This document shows, in pieces, positions 41,949 through 51,869 of a DNA stretch of 64,000 nt (positions are counted from its first letter, which is position 1; each line of letters begins with the position of its first letter). The stretch is from Hydractinia symbiolongicarpus (Eukaryota; Cnidaria; Hydrozoa; Anthoathecata; Hydractiniidae): contig NC_079879.1 in assembly GCF_029227915.1 (NCBI RefSeq), positions 17,174,001-17,238,000 of the forward strand. The letters run 5' to 3'. The translations under genes were made by a program, and so were the position numbers. The notes beneath the pieces are model-generated. The model worked only from the letters and a program-made list of their open reading frames with translations, was not told where the DNA came from and searched no databases.

Positions 41949-44488
41949 ATGGCGGATGATGTTGATGGTGCATTTACTGTTGGTGAAAAGTTTGCGAGCT
42001 ATAAGGATTTATGTAATAAATTAGAACGTTTTAAAGCATCACACTTCGTAGATTTATGGATTAGAGATTCTCGGACAATAAAAGCTTCTCAAGGGAGAGT
42101 AAAGAAAACACTAAATCCTGAGTTAAAATATTATGAGCTAAAACTGTCTTGTGTTCATGGTGGTCGTAAATTTCACTCAGAAAGTTCAGGAAAACGCTCC
42201 TCGCAGTAAGTAGATATCAATAAGTTATTTATTTCTAGCTTTTTATTGAAAATAATTTCTGCATAGTATTAGTTTAGCAAGCTCTGTTCCTCTGTGTTCA
42301 CCTAGCCTAGCTAGCTACTGTTCTTTTTTCTTTATTGCAGAACACTGAAGAATAACTCCCCATTTAGTATCAAGATTAGGGCATCTGCAGATGGCCAAAC
42401 TTTAGAAGTAAAAGATATAGTTGATAAACATAATCATGAACTCAACCAGGTAACTGCTAGCTACACACAGTGGTACAATTTTTATGATAAACATCATTTA
42501 CCTTTATGACGTTTCGCCACCCTGTTGTGGCGTATTTCAGAGATTAAACATTGCTGTACACTGACAATTACATATAAATGACTACTATATAATAAATACA
42601 ATAAAATATTGAAACCTAATAATATAATAATAATAATATAATAGTAACAATAATAAAGTGTTCAGTCATATATAACTTAAGACGTAAAAATAATGTACAA
42701 AGTCAACTTAAAAATTGTTATGTTCGAAGGTATAGTTTAACGGAAAAATGGCATGGCTCTTGCCTTGCAGTTGCGGGTTCAATTCCTGCTGCCTTCATTT
42801 ATTATCTGTATATACATAATAAAATTAAAAGTAATCTTTTTAATATAAATTTGATTTTTAATGTTAATGTTATAATGTAATACATTTAAATGGTATATTT
42901 TTCATAGAAGTTGTTCAACCACTTGCCAAAACAAAGGCGTCTCACAGACCAAAGCAAGGAAAAGGCTAAGTACCTGCTCTCGATGAATGTCAACAAAAAG
43001 TTATTGCAGCAGGAACTCTCGAGAGAATGTGGGAAAGTTGTAACACTCCGAGATATTTCCAACATCGCTGCAGAAAACAAAAGAGAAAAAACTCGTAACG
43101 ACCTAAACTCAGTTGTAGATATTTTAACAAATAAATACGGTTGGTTTTACTTATTTATCAACTCTGTATTATGGGGCAGTTATTGTCTTCTTTGTTTCTC
43201 TTTTGGGTTTTTTTAGCCTTCATGCTTCTATTTTGAAAGAGAATTTCTAAAAATACAGAGGTTTAACTCTTGACTTACCAATTGATACTGTAAACATGAT
43301 TGCAATAAAATTTTCACTTTGTAAACAATTTGTAAATCTACTGTAGGTTGCACTGTTAGCATTCATGCTGATGAAGAAAAAAATTTGATTGGGATTTTCT
43401 TTCAAGATGATTTCATGAAAATTGTAACGGCAGCATATGCTGAAATATTTTTCATTGATGCTACATATAAGTTGACAGAACTAAAAATTCCTGTTTATTT
43501 GTTGGTGGTTGAAGATTCCATGGGTGGAACCGAGGTTGCTGCTGTGGGGCTTCTTGTATCTGAAAATTAGGAGTCAATTACTTGGCTTTTAAACACTTTT
43601 AAAGAAAATAATAATGGGTTAATTCCTCGCATCGTAATGGCCGACAAAGATCTGACATTGAGAAAGGTGGTTAAAGAAATTTTCCCCACCTGTAAACTAT
43701 TGATTTGTTTATTTCACACACTACGTAGTTTTAAGCGTGAAATTTCTAACCAATCATTTAATTTACGAGAATGCCAACAAGTGGTATTAAAAGAACTTTT
43801 TCAGAAAATGTGTTACAGCAAAACGGAAAGTGAATATCGTGAACAATACGATCTATTTATGAAGGCTGCTCCAGAAATGGTTCAAAGCTACTTTACAGAG
43901 AATTGGCACGATATAAAGAATGAGTGGGTTTTAGGTGATGTCCTTAATGTCAATAGCTTCCTAAATACGACGAACAATAGACTTGAGAGCTTAAATGGCA
44001 AACTCAAATCTGTCATTAAGTTGTACAGTCCGTTAGAAGACTTTATTGACGGTTTTTTCACGGTTTTGTACTCCTTAAGGAACGAACGAGATCACAAAGC
44101 TGCATCAACATTACTCAAGCGCAAAGTAATACCATTTAATATTTCAACCCCTCAATACCAATATTCAAATTTGTTAACAAGTTACGCCTTAAATTTTGTG
44201 CTGAACCAATTAAAAGAAATGAAAAATGTCGGAAATGTTCATAAAGAGGGGACAGTTTTCAAAGTTCGTGGTGAAATGCATTTAAATGTCAACACAAATT
44301 CGTGCACATGCAGTTTTACAACCTCGATGCTGTTACCCTGTCGGCACATATTTGTTGTACGAGAACTTGAAGGTTTACCTCTTTTTGACGAAAGTTTATG
44401 CGCTGACCGGTGGACTAATGATTTTCATAGAAAAACACATCGGATGTTTATATCAGAAAATTTTACATTTTGTCCATCACGGTTATAA
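41949..44488 (+). pseudogene. MULE transposase with SWIM zinc finger, four exons, one internal stop
   Basis: Exons are 41949-42205, 42341-42449, 42908-43139 and 43347-44488; borders are GT-AG and the phases agree. Length is about 579 codons. Exons 1-2 hold a FAR1/WRKY-GCM1-like zinc domain (LSCVHGG ... DKHNHEL). Exon 4 holds the DDE core: FIDATYKL and VMADKDLTLRKVV give two acidic residues, with the CLFHTLRSFK helix downstream, and CTCSFTTSMLLPCRHIF is a complete SWIM finger. One TAG at 43568-43570 follows LLVSEN; otherwise the frame is fully open to TAA at 44486-44488. Known: SWIM-bearing MULEs are close to animal ZSWIM proteins. Apart from the stop it appears intact and could be a recent insertion. 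Confidence 0.9.
42726..42796 (+). tRNA. tRNA-like sequence (probable pseudogene) in MULE intron 2
   Basis: The acceptor arms GAAGGTA and TGCCTTC pair over seven positions with one G-T. The D-arm is GTTT/AAAT with a GG-containing loop, and the T-arm is GCGGG TTCAATT CCTGC. The anticodon arm is imperfect (one mismatch, 8-base loop), leaving the anticodon uncertain (CTT or CTC). It may be a SINE head or degraded tRNA. Confidence 0.45.
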
Positions 44489-45078
44489 GGAGAGCTTTGA
44501 CATTGGTAAAACTACCTGTGCTAGATTAGAACATATTGTTATGCGACTCGTCAATGCGTATAAGTCATGAACCGGTAACACGACTGATGTATTTTTATTT
44601 TTGTTCTAATTAACTTACTTGTGTTGGTTCAAGAACTTTCATTTTGTAAAAATTCAGAAAGTTTGGTATATGGAGATCTTTATCTTTATATACTGCAATT
44701 TTAATAGTACAGTTTTTAGTAGTGTTTGGTACACTTTACACGTTTTTTTTGTCTCCGTCATGTCGTGGAATAAAACCGGAGTTTTGTTTGCTTTGAGTTT
44801 TTTTGTATTTTTGCCACGATTATGTACTATATTTACTTTTTGCAAAATAATACCTTTTTGGTGTATTTATCGTGATTTCCGTTATTACTGCCGGCAGACT
44901 AATATCTCTCTTTATTCTGCCGGTAGTTGATTACTGCCGGCAGAATTAATACCCCCCTTTATTCTGCCGGTAGTTACTGCCGGCAGACTATCTCTCTTTA
45001 TTCTGCCGGTAGTTGGTTACTGCCGGCAGAATAAACACCCCTACTTATTCTGCCGGTACCGGCAGAATATCCACGTCC

Positions 45079-45331
45079 TAAATTAATTCATTTTCCTGGC
45101 TTTGAAAATATAACTGTGGCCCTAAGAATTTTAGGCACATTACCAGTCACCTCATGTGAATGTGAAAGGTCCTTTTCTGCACTACGACGATTAAAAAATT
45201 ATAACCGCAGTACTATGTCTAACGATAGACTAAATGACTTAGCTCTTCTCCACATCCATAAAGAAATAAACGTTGATATAAATGAAGTTATAAATAAATT
45301 TTCCATTGATAACAGAAGACTAAAATTTTAA
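45079..45331 (+). pseudogene. hAT 1 transposase C-terminal exon, part 2 (dimerisation domain)
   Basis: Encodes FPGFENITVALRILGTLPV and TSCECERSFSALRRLK, the signature hAT C-terminal dimerisation motif, ending at TAA 45329-45331. Counting the 9-bp duplication once, it joins part 1 in frame (LKLI then HFPGF). Confidence 0.85.
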
Positions 45332-45371
45332 GACATGACATGTTTTGAGATATATAACTAATGATAAAGAA

Positions 45372-46330
45372 ATGTTAATAGATAGTACTTACCATGTTAC
45401 CCCCCACCCCGTTATCTTTTTTACCTCTCTGCTCTTTTTCTCTCTCTCCCCCCTCCCCTCGCCCTTTTTCTTTTCATCTGATTGTTAAATTTTTTAGATG
45501 TGATTGATAAGATTTAGGCTATTTTCATAAATTCTGTATACATCCATGATAGTAGTATAAATAATATTCAGTTAATAAGGTAACAAAACAGCTAGCTGCA
45601 ATGATAATACTTGTCTAAAGACGGTTATACTTTAAGTTAAGGTAACAAAACAGCTAGCTGCAATGATAATACTTGTCTTAAGTCAGCCTGGTGGGTGCGA
45701 GTATTCCCCTAATGCAATGATAATAGTAAGTAGGTAAGGGAAGTAGGTAAGGAAAGTAGGTAAGCAAGGGAAGTAGGTATAGTAAGTAGGTAAGGGAAGT
45801 AGGTAAGGGAAGTAGGTATAGTAAGTAGGTAAGGGAAGTAGGTAAGTAAGTTGGTATATAAGGGAGTATGTTTTTTTATGCTTCATGTTGACCTGGTGTA
45901 CTGAAATTTAGTTTAAAATTTTCAGTTTTGATTGTTGTTCATTCATTTATTCATTGGTTGGTTTTGACAATTGATCAATTTGACTCATTTCATGACAGAT
46001 TCATTTTGTTCATGGTTGGTTATATTACCTGATGTGCAAGCTGGAAGAAAGAAGAAAGAAGATTTTGAATGAAGAAAGAAGATTTTGACTGGATTATTAA
46101 TTTAATCCTCTAATCTTTAAAAAATGTTATTTTTGGATTTCATTTATCTGGATGTGAATCTGGAAGAAAGAAGAAATTTTGCTGGCTGGCTAATTTTAGC
46201 CTTAATTTTTCTGAAAACATTATTTGGCTTTTATTTATGAATTTTATGGTTGTTTTTTTTTTCCAATAACATATAAGAAATGGACATGTGAAGGTCCTGT
46301 CTGCTGCATTTTTGAGTGCTGAAATAGATA
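45372..46330. repeat. hAT 1 right interior: simple repeats
   Basis: A 62-bp direct repeat (GGTAACAAAACAGCTAGCTG at 45579 and 45641), then a (GGAAGTAGGTAA)n minisatellite at 45723-45855 and GAAGAAAGAAGATTTTGA repeats at 46045-46095. No gene; ORFs here are repeat translations. Confidence 0.8.
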
Positions 46331-46741
46331 AATAAGCTAAAGCTTCTGGGGCTTCGCCCCAGACCCCACTTGGGGGGCTTACAGCGCCCCCCAAGACCCC
46401 AAGCTGTTTTATCACGTGGGCTTCGCTTCGCTTCGCAAATCCGCTTAAGGAGAAAAAAATCCTGTATCCGCCCCTGTTCTATACTCCTTCTGTTTATACA
46501 GAATAACTGAAATATACTCAAAAAACTCAATGGCGTCATAGTAAAACAATTCCGACTAGGAATTTCTATGCAGAAGTTCATCATTTTAAAATGATAAACT
46601 TCAAAAATGTTTAAATGATCATTTTAAAATGATCATTTAAAATGACTGGTGTTTTTCGTCATTTTTTGTGAAATACACGGTCAGTTTAAAATGATCATTT
46701 TAAAATGATCATTTTAAACTGACCGTGTATTTCAGCCTTTA

Positions 46742-46880
46742 GAGCAAAGAGTGCATTTTAATTTATTTTCATCAATTTCCACTGACTTCAGCATCTTTAC
46801 TTCAACCTTGTTGTTATTGTAAATAACAGATCTTTTAATTCTTTCCACGCTCCAAGAGTCATTTGCTTTTTCTTTTTACA
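46742..46880 (-). pseudogene. C2H2 zinc-finger/HTH gene, 5' part (split by Harbinger 2)
   Basis: The minus strand encodes a DSWSVERIKR-like lead-in and the finger's first half, KCTLCSK. With the TTA duplication counted once, it joins in frame to the FKNNQGYSVHLKCLH half at 34750-34834. The order of reading is 46880 to 46742, then 34831 downward. Confidence 0.6.
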
Positions 46881-49686
46881 ATTTTGATTCATTTTCGCTC
46901 ACTAACAACTGTGTAGCTACACTCTCTCTTAAAAACTATTAACATTTAAAAACTTCCTACACAAGAAAAAACAATATGGACAGAACAGGTGTTATAATTA
47001 CTACTATTGTAAAGGTTAAAAAATGTGTAAAAGTAATTAAACAAAGTGAGATGACAAGAAAATAAACCTACAGTATAAAAAATTAAACTTCTAATCAAAA
47101 TTTGTGCATCACACAAACTTTCATGATGGAGCTAAATAGAATATTTAGCTCATGTTAATTGTGGTGTCTTCAGTAAACCTTCTAGCTGGCCTGTAGAATG
47201 ATAGGTACCACTCTGGCTCTGGCCTTGTAAGGTACCTCAAATAAGGTCTAAGAATAAGGCACTTTTGCCAAGTAAACAGGTAGCCATGTTGGATTGTATC
47301 TGCTTAAAGTATTGTCTCAGTTGCCCCATTTGCCTCGCTTATTGAAACAAGTCAATAAATAGAGACATATGAGCCAGTCTAATTTTAGCCATAAAGAACT
47401 GAGGTTGTTGGAGACTAAAGCTCCTCAGGTATCTTAACAGCAACACCATGGCACCTAAAAATAAACAACCTCTTCAAAAAGGCACCAGCAACCGACACGC
47501 CCAGTCAACAACCATGCTGCTCATCCACACCACAGTCTGGTAAGGAGTTTTTGACACGCCTGTATTCGAAACAGAGCCTCGTATGCGCACAGCTGAGCAG
47601 TGGGCCTCTATGGATAGGAAGCGCTCTCCTACTAGCAAACTCTTTAAACATTCACACTAGAGGGAAATCTCTCTTGAATATTGTGGAGATTTTGATGGCT
47701 CATTTTACCAGTGATATGCGAATTAAAGATGGTGGCCTTCCTCATCAACACGTGATCACTGAAATATCCTCGAACGATGCCGACATTAGCAATGCCTCTG
47801 GTGGGGACAATCCTTTGCTGCACAAAACCATACCTTCGAAAGTTCAGAAGGCCTCGAATAAACGAGTCGTCTTCAAACGCAGCAACGGTTTGTCCAATTT
47901 CCACTCGCGCTTTCTCGATATTTGTGATGCTAGCCATGTAAAATATGCACATCTATCTATCTATCTATGAGGATGTCGGGCTTCCTATGTCATCCACAAA
48001 AATTTGGACAGATGCGTGTGTGAGGCTTGTGTATCTTATTATCATTTGATATTATTACCACTTATTATCATTACGGTGAGGCACACACTTTTATGATTCC
48101 TGATATTATTATGTGGTAACACATGCTGGTCCAATGCTGGACCAGATTGTGCATGCTACCTTTAGCTCATGATTATTTGATAGCACATGTTTATTGGGTG
48201 CAGAAAGGCACCATGGTGTGATTATCTGTTTATAGTGAAGTGAAAGTGTACCTTCATGATTGAAGAGGAAAGAGAATAAATATCCTTTATGCACGACAAT
48301 AAATTAAAAAAAGTAAACATTAATAAAGTAAATAATTAATCAAGTTAATAATTAGTAATAAAAGATTAGTGAATGTATTAGTAATGTATAATGTACCTCG
48401 TGAATGGAGGAAATGAGAATGTATTCATGCATGAAGAGATTTTGGTCATGCCTTGGAAAACATTCACAATATATGATCCATGAGGACATAATATTGTGAA
48501 GGGTAACCATAACGTGTATACTCTGGTGTAATTACCCTCTTTGCCTTGGGCAAGCATTTTGGTGTGATTACCTTGTTATGATTATTGACAGCATGCGTTA
48601 TCTGTCCTGCCTACTTCGATTATTTTATTACCCGGCATCCCGATCCATTCCCCCATATTTATAAATTACGTTTCATGCAAATGATGTTGCATGCAAAAAT
48701 TTTTGTCGTAATACAATATTCTCTATTAATGAGTGTGTTTTTACTGAGTTACCAAGACAATTAACCTAAAACAAAAGGTTGAGTTCTCAGCCTCGATATT
48801 CTTATAGAGTATATTCTTATATTAAAAAGCGTGTAAGTTATGAGTTACAAAAAGTTGAATTTCGAAGAAAGGCAAATTTAAACAAAACGACTTAGAATTA
48901 AGACAAAAATCGAAAAACCTTTTTGGATACATCCCTCCTGAATAAGATAATCGAAAAAGATGGGTGAAAAAAAATCAGTGGTTTTGTAAAAGAAATTTCG
49001 AACGTAAAGGAGGGGGTCGAATTTTCTCCACCTTTTTAATCCGTGTGTTTTTCAGCTCACAGTCAAATTAATCAAATTGCTAATGCTAACCAATGATAAC
49101 AACAATTGAAAAAAATCAAAACAGACAGCTATGAAAAAAAATTTCAGTACACTATTTAAAGTAGACCTTGAAACCGAAGAATATTGGGAATTCTTTAAAC
49201 ATCGAAACAATTTAAAACTAAATTCACAATTAGTACTGTTAATAACATGTATATATTTTTAAACCATAGCTAAATTACATACAATTCAATCAATAAATAA
49301 AAATTACATTTATATTTATATAGCATTCTAAAAAAAATCCGAAATACTTTAAAAAAACAATCTACAAAATTTTGTAAATTTCTCAATGCAAAACCTTTCG
49401 TGCAAATTTGATGAAATCAATTCCACAAAAAACAGAGCAAAAGAAAGCAAGTTAGTGCAGGCTTAACCCTTTTCGCACAGGGATTTTGTTAAGTGTGCTT
49501 AAATTTTCAAGAGAATTGCTATTGCTACCTTGAATGCAATTATTTTGTGTTTGAAGACTTTTAATATCTCATTTAACAGTTAACATTTTAAAAAATGAAA
49601 AAAGCAAGAATTTAGCCGTAAATTCACTTTCTCAGGTCCATTTCGTATAAGTAAAAGGTGAAATAACTATTTTTAGACCTGTCTGC
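46881..49686. other. Intergenic DNA; one orphan frame
   Basis: Mostly AT-rich without recognisable domains. At 47551-47970 (+) and 47644-47952 (-) overlapping open frames occur in a locally less AT-rich patch. The minus one (MASITNIEKARVEIGQ...) looks slightly more protein-like, but I recognise neither. A (CTAT)n repeat lies at 47951-47968. Confidence 0.3.
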
Positions 49687-50694
49687 CAGGGTCGGATGGA
49701 GGTATAAGCAAGATAAGCGCGCGCTTACTTTCAAAGACGTAGAGAAAAACCTGCACGCGTCTCGTGTGTGTAGTTTTCCTTGTATGTTTTAGGAAGTCTG
49801 GTTAGGAAGTTGTGTTTTTAGCAATTTTGCTTTCTCGCTTATTTAAGAATAAGCAAGAAAGCGTGTCAAAGTTGATATATTTGCTTTTTTGCATGGAGAG
49901 AATGCGGAGATGAAAAACTACTTTGCTATCACGTATAAGCAAATCAGCAAAAAAAGGCAAGGTAGACAGACTTTCTCAACCGTAACAAAATAAATGCAAA
50001 GAGTCTACTTTGGACGGTACGGTAGAGGTAGTGTGATACTTTTAGGTTTCTGGATGTCTTTTTTACTATTTCTTATAAATTTCAAGTACCCAGTGTGTAG
50101 TAGTATGTATAGTTTATTCTCTAAGCTAAAATATCAGATTTTTTTTTGGCTTTAGAAGATTATTTTAAAAGGTTTCTCTCTGCAAAAATATCTATAGCTA
50201 TATGGTGAATGAGATACTTATTTATTATTCACTATAGTAGTTGAAAATGTGTGTACACTAAGTTTTTTCACTGATCCAGTTCTGTATGAAACTTCTAGTG
50301 CTATATTGTTTCAACAAAATGAGTTTGTGGCTACTGCTTTGTCTTGTGTTATTTTTTATACTCCCACCACACAAATAAATCGAAAGAAAAATACATTCAA
50401 AATAATTCTGAAGTGTTCATGTGGTGCTTCATTTGTTATTTTATACCTAGCAAGATACACTAGTGGTTGGATTTTGAGAAAATATTGAGCCAGTATGATG
50501 AGTGGAAACGGAGCTGTATTAAGGATGGAAAACATATCCATCAATTTTCAAGCCAAGTCATCGTAGTGGTGCCCTCTGCCAATACTACTTGACATATGTT
50601 ATATAGCTAAAACAATATGGATAGAAAAAATCTTACCAATCTTACTAATATATTTTATTTCATAACTGCCTTTTTATATATCTGATGTATTTTT

Positions 50695-50883
50695 TTGTTA
50701 TGCACTGTCAGTGGAGATGGTAACTCTCTTTACAGATCTATTTTAGTGTTGCTGATTCGTGATGAAACCCTGGCTTTTAAGAATTTTGATCAACCGCTTA
50801 ACAATATTTTTGTGCGATGTTTATCGGATGGTTGTAATATGTATACAAAGACCAAGTCAAGAGAACTGGCCATAATTGAGTAA
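50695..50883 (+). pseudogene. Fragment with a GDGNSLYRSI motif (OTU-like?) in hAT 2
   Basis: Reads VSGDGNSLYRSILVLL, close to the catalytic DGN-CLFR-type start of OTU proteases but with Ser in place of the catalytic Cys. Only about 60 residues remain. The alternative is chance similarity. Confidence 0.35.
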
Positions 50884-50983
50884 GCAAAATGTGTTTCAAA
50901 ATCCTTCATTTAGTCATCATTTATGTGTGTTTTATCAATTTTTATTGTTGTTGAGGTATAATAATTTTTTACTAAATGTCTAA

Positions 50984-51057
50984 ACTCCTGTAATTAAATG
51001 GTATGATATTTATAATACAATTTCGTAAAAGGTTCAGGTTCGATTCCTGACAGGAGT
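50984..51057 (+). tRNA. tRNA-like sequence (pseudogene) in hAT 2
   Basis: The acceptor ACTCCTG/CAGGAGT is perfect over seven pairs. The D-arm is ATTA/TGAT with GG in the loop, and the T-arm TCAGG TTCGATT CCTGA is perfect. The anticodon arm TTTAT/GTAAA encloses an 11-base loop, four too long, so it is not a normal functional tRNA as read. Confidence 0.5.
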
Positions 51058-51387
51058 AAACTATATGTGATGCAGGCAGTACCTTAAAATTTGTGTCACT
51101 CTATATATTTTTTAATTTTGTAGCATCCTATTAAAACCACCTATCAAAGCTTAAGATATAAACAAATGGACAATTTATTCAACACAATTGTTGAGCCCGG
51201 GAGAGGTGTTGCTGGTGTTTCTGTGAAGGTATTTTGATTTAACTAGAAGGTTAAGTTTAAAGAATTTCTGCGATTGTTTGCGAGTGATATTCCGGCCCTT
51301 AGTAACATATGCCCACTTGGATATGTGGAGGATATTTTGGAAAAACTATCAAGGTGCTCTACCAACAGATATCACCTCTTTACTTAA

Positions 51388-51627
51388 AACCACAAATAGG
51401 TACACATTTCCATCAATCCTTGAAGTTTTAGAATTTTGGTTACAATTCCCGTAACCTCATGCACTTGTGAGAAAAGTATCTCTGGACTAAGGCGTTTAAA
51501 GACTCAGATGCGAAACATGATGTCAGAGGAAAGGTTAAGCAGCCTAGCAGTTGTCATGTTTAACAGGTCAATCACTGTGATCTCTGATGAAGTGATAGAT
51601 GAGTTTGCTGAACAGAATAAGAGATAA
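51388..51627 (+). pseudogene. hAT 2 transposase C-terminal dimerisation fragment
   Basis: Encodes VTIPVTSCTCEKSISGLRRLKT, RNMMSEERLSSLAVV and a VISDEVIDEFAEQNKR end, matching the hAT C-terminal domain. Upstream coding sequence is scrambled. Stop is at 51625-51627. Confidence 0.75.
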
Positions 51628-51869
51628 AGGCTTTTGCTGATTGATTTATATATAGTTTACATGTTTTACATATTTTAGCTGTATATTTTTTTTATGTATA
51701 TTGTTACTTATTGTACTTTTTAACGCTGGAAAAAGCCTGAACAAGGTGATAAATTTTGTTACTATTAGGTCTGCCTATTTGACGTATTTTAACGCCCATT
51801 CTGGGTGGTAATCTCCCGGAAAATTGTTTTGCTTAGTTACATAAAAATCCTGGATCCGACCCTGTCTGC

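Larger units (their letters stand above)
41806..45078 (+). mobile_element. Mutator-like element 1 (MULE), complete ends, inserted in hAT 1
   Basis: 3273 bp flanked by a perfect 9-bp duplication TAAATTAAT (41797-41805 and 45079-45087), the size typical of MULEs. Both ends contain TATTCTGCCGGTACCGG within imperfect inverted repeats. It encodes a four-exon FAR1/ZSWIM-type transposase. The right end also carries a subterminal array of TGCCGGCAG and TGCCGGTAG words at 44886-45065. Confidence 0.92.
37432..46476 (+). mobile_element. hAT transposon 1, inserted in Harbinger 2 and containing a MULE
   Basis: The ends are CAGGGGCGGAT... on the left and ...ATCCGCCCCTG on the right, typical hAT termini. 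TTCTAT flanks both ends (37426-37431, 46477-46482); hAT duplications are normally 8 bp, so two bases may have changed. The hAT dimerisation region is present on + but split by the MULE. Without the MULE the element is about 5.8 kb. The right end is GC-rich with GCTTCGCCCC and GGGGGGC palindromic runs. Confidence 0.75.
34835..46738 (+). mobile_element. PIF/Harbinger transposon 2, carrying nested hAT and MULE elements
   Basis: The inverted ends are AGGCTGAAATACACGGTCAG on the left and its complement ending CAGCCT on the right, followed inside by TTTAAAATGATCATTTTAAA palindromic words. The TTA target duplication is at 34832-34834 and 46739-46741. Without the hAT insertion at 37432-46482 the element is about 2.85 kb, close to Harbinger 1. 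It carries a DDE transposase (+) and a three-exon MADF-type gene (-). Confidence 0.85.
49687..51864 (+). mobile_element. hAT transposon 2, decayed
   Basis: The ends are CAGGGTCGGAT and ATCCGACCCTG, with TCTGC on both sides (49682-49686, 51865-51869) and possibly a longer degraded duplication. It contains a degraded hAT dimerisation domain at 51436-51627. It is about 2.2 kb, so internally deleted relative to autonomous hATs. Confidence 0.75.

Noticed and set aside
45683-45886. Tyr/Leu/Pro repeat protein
   Set aside because: Translation of the GGAAGTAGGTAA minisatellite.
47551-47970. Host coding gene
   Set aside because: Overlapping open frames on both strands, no recognised domain, no splice context; kept only as an orphan patch.
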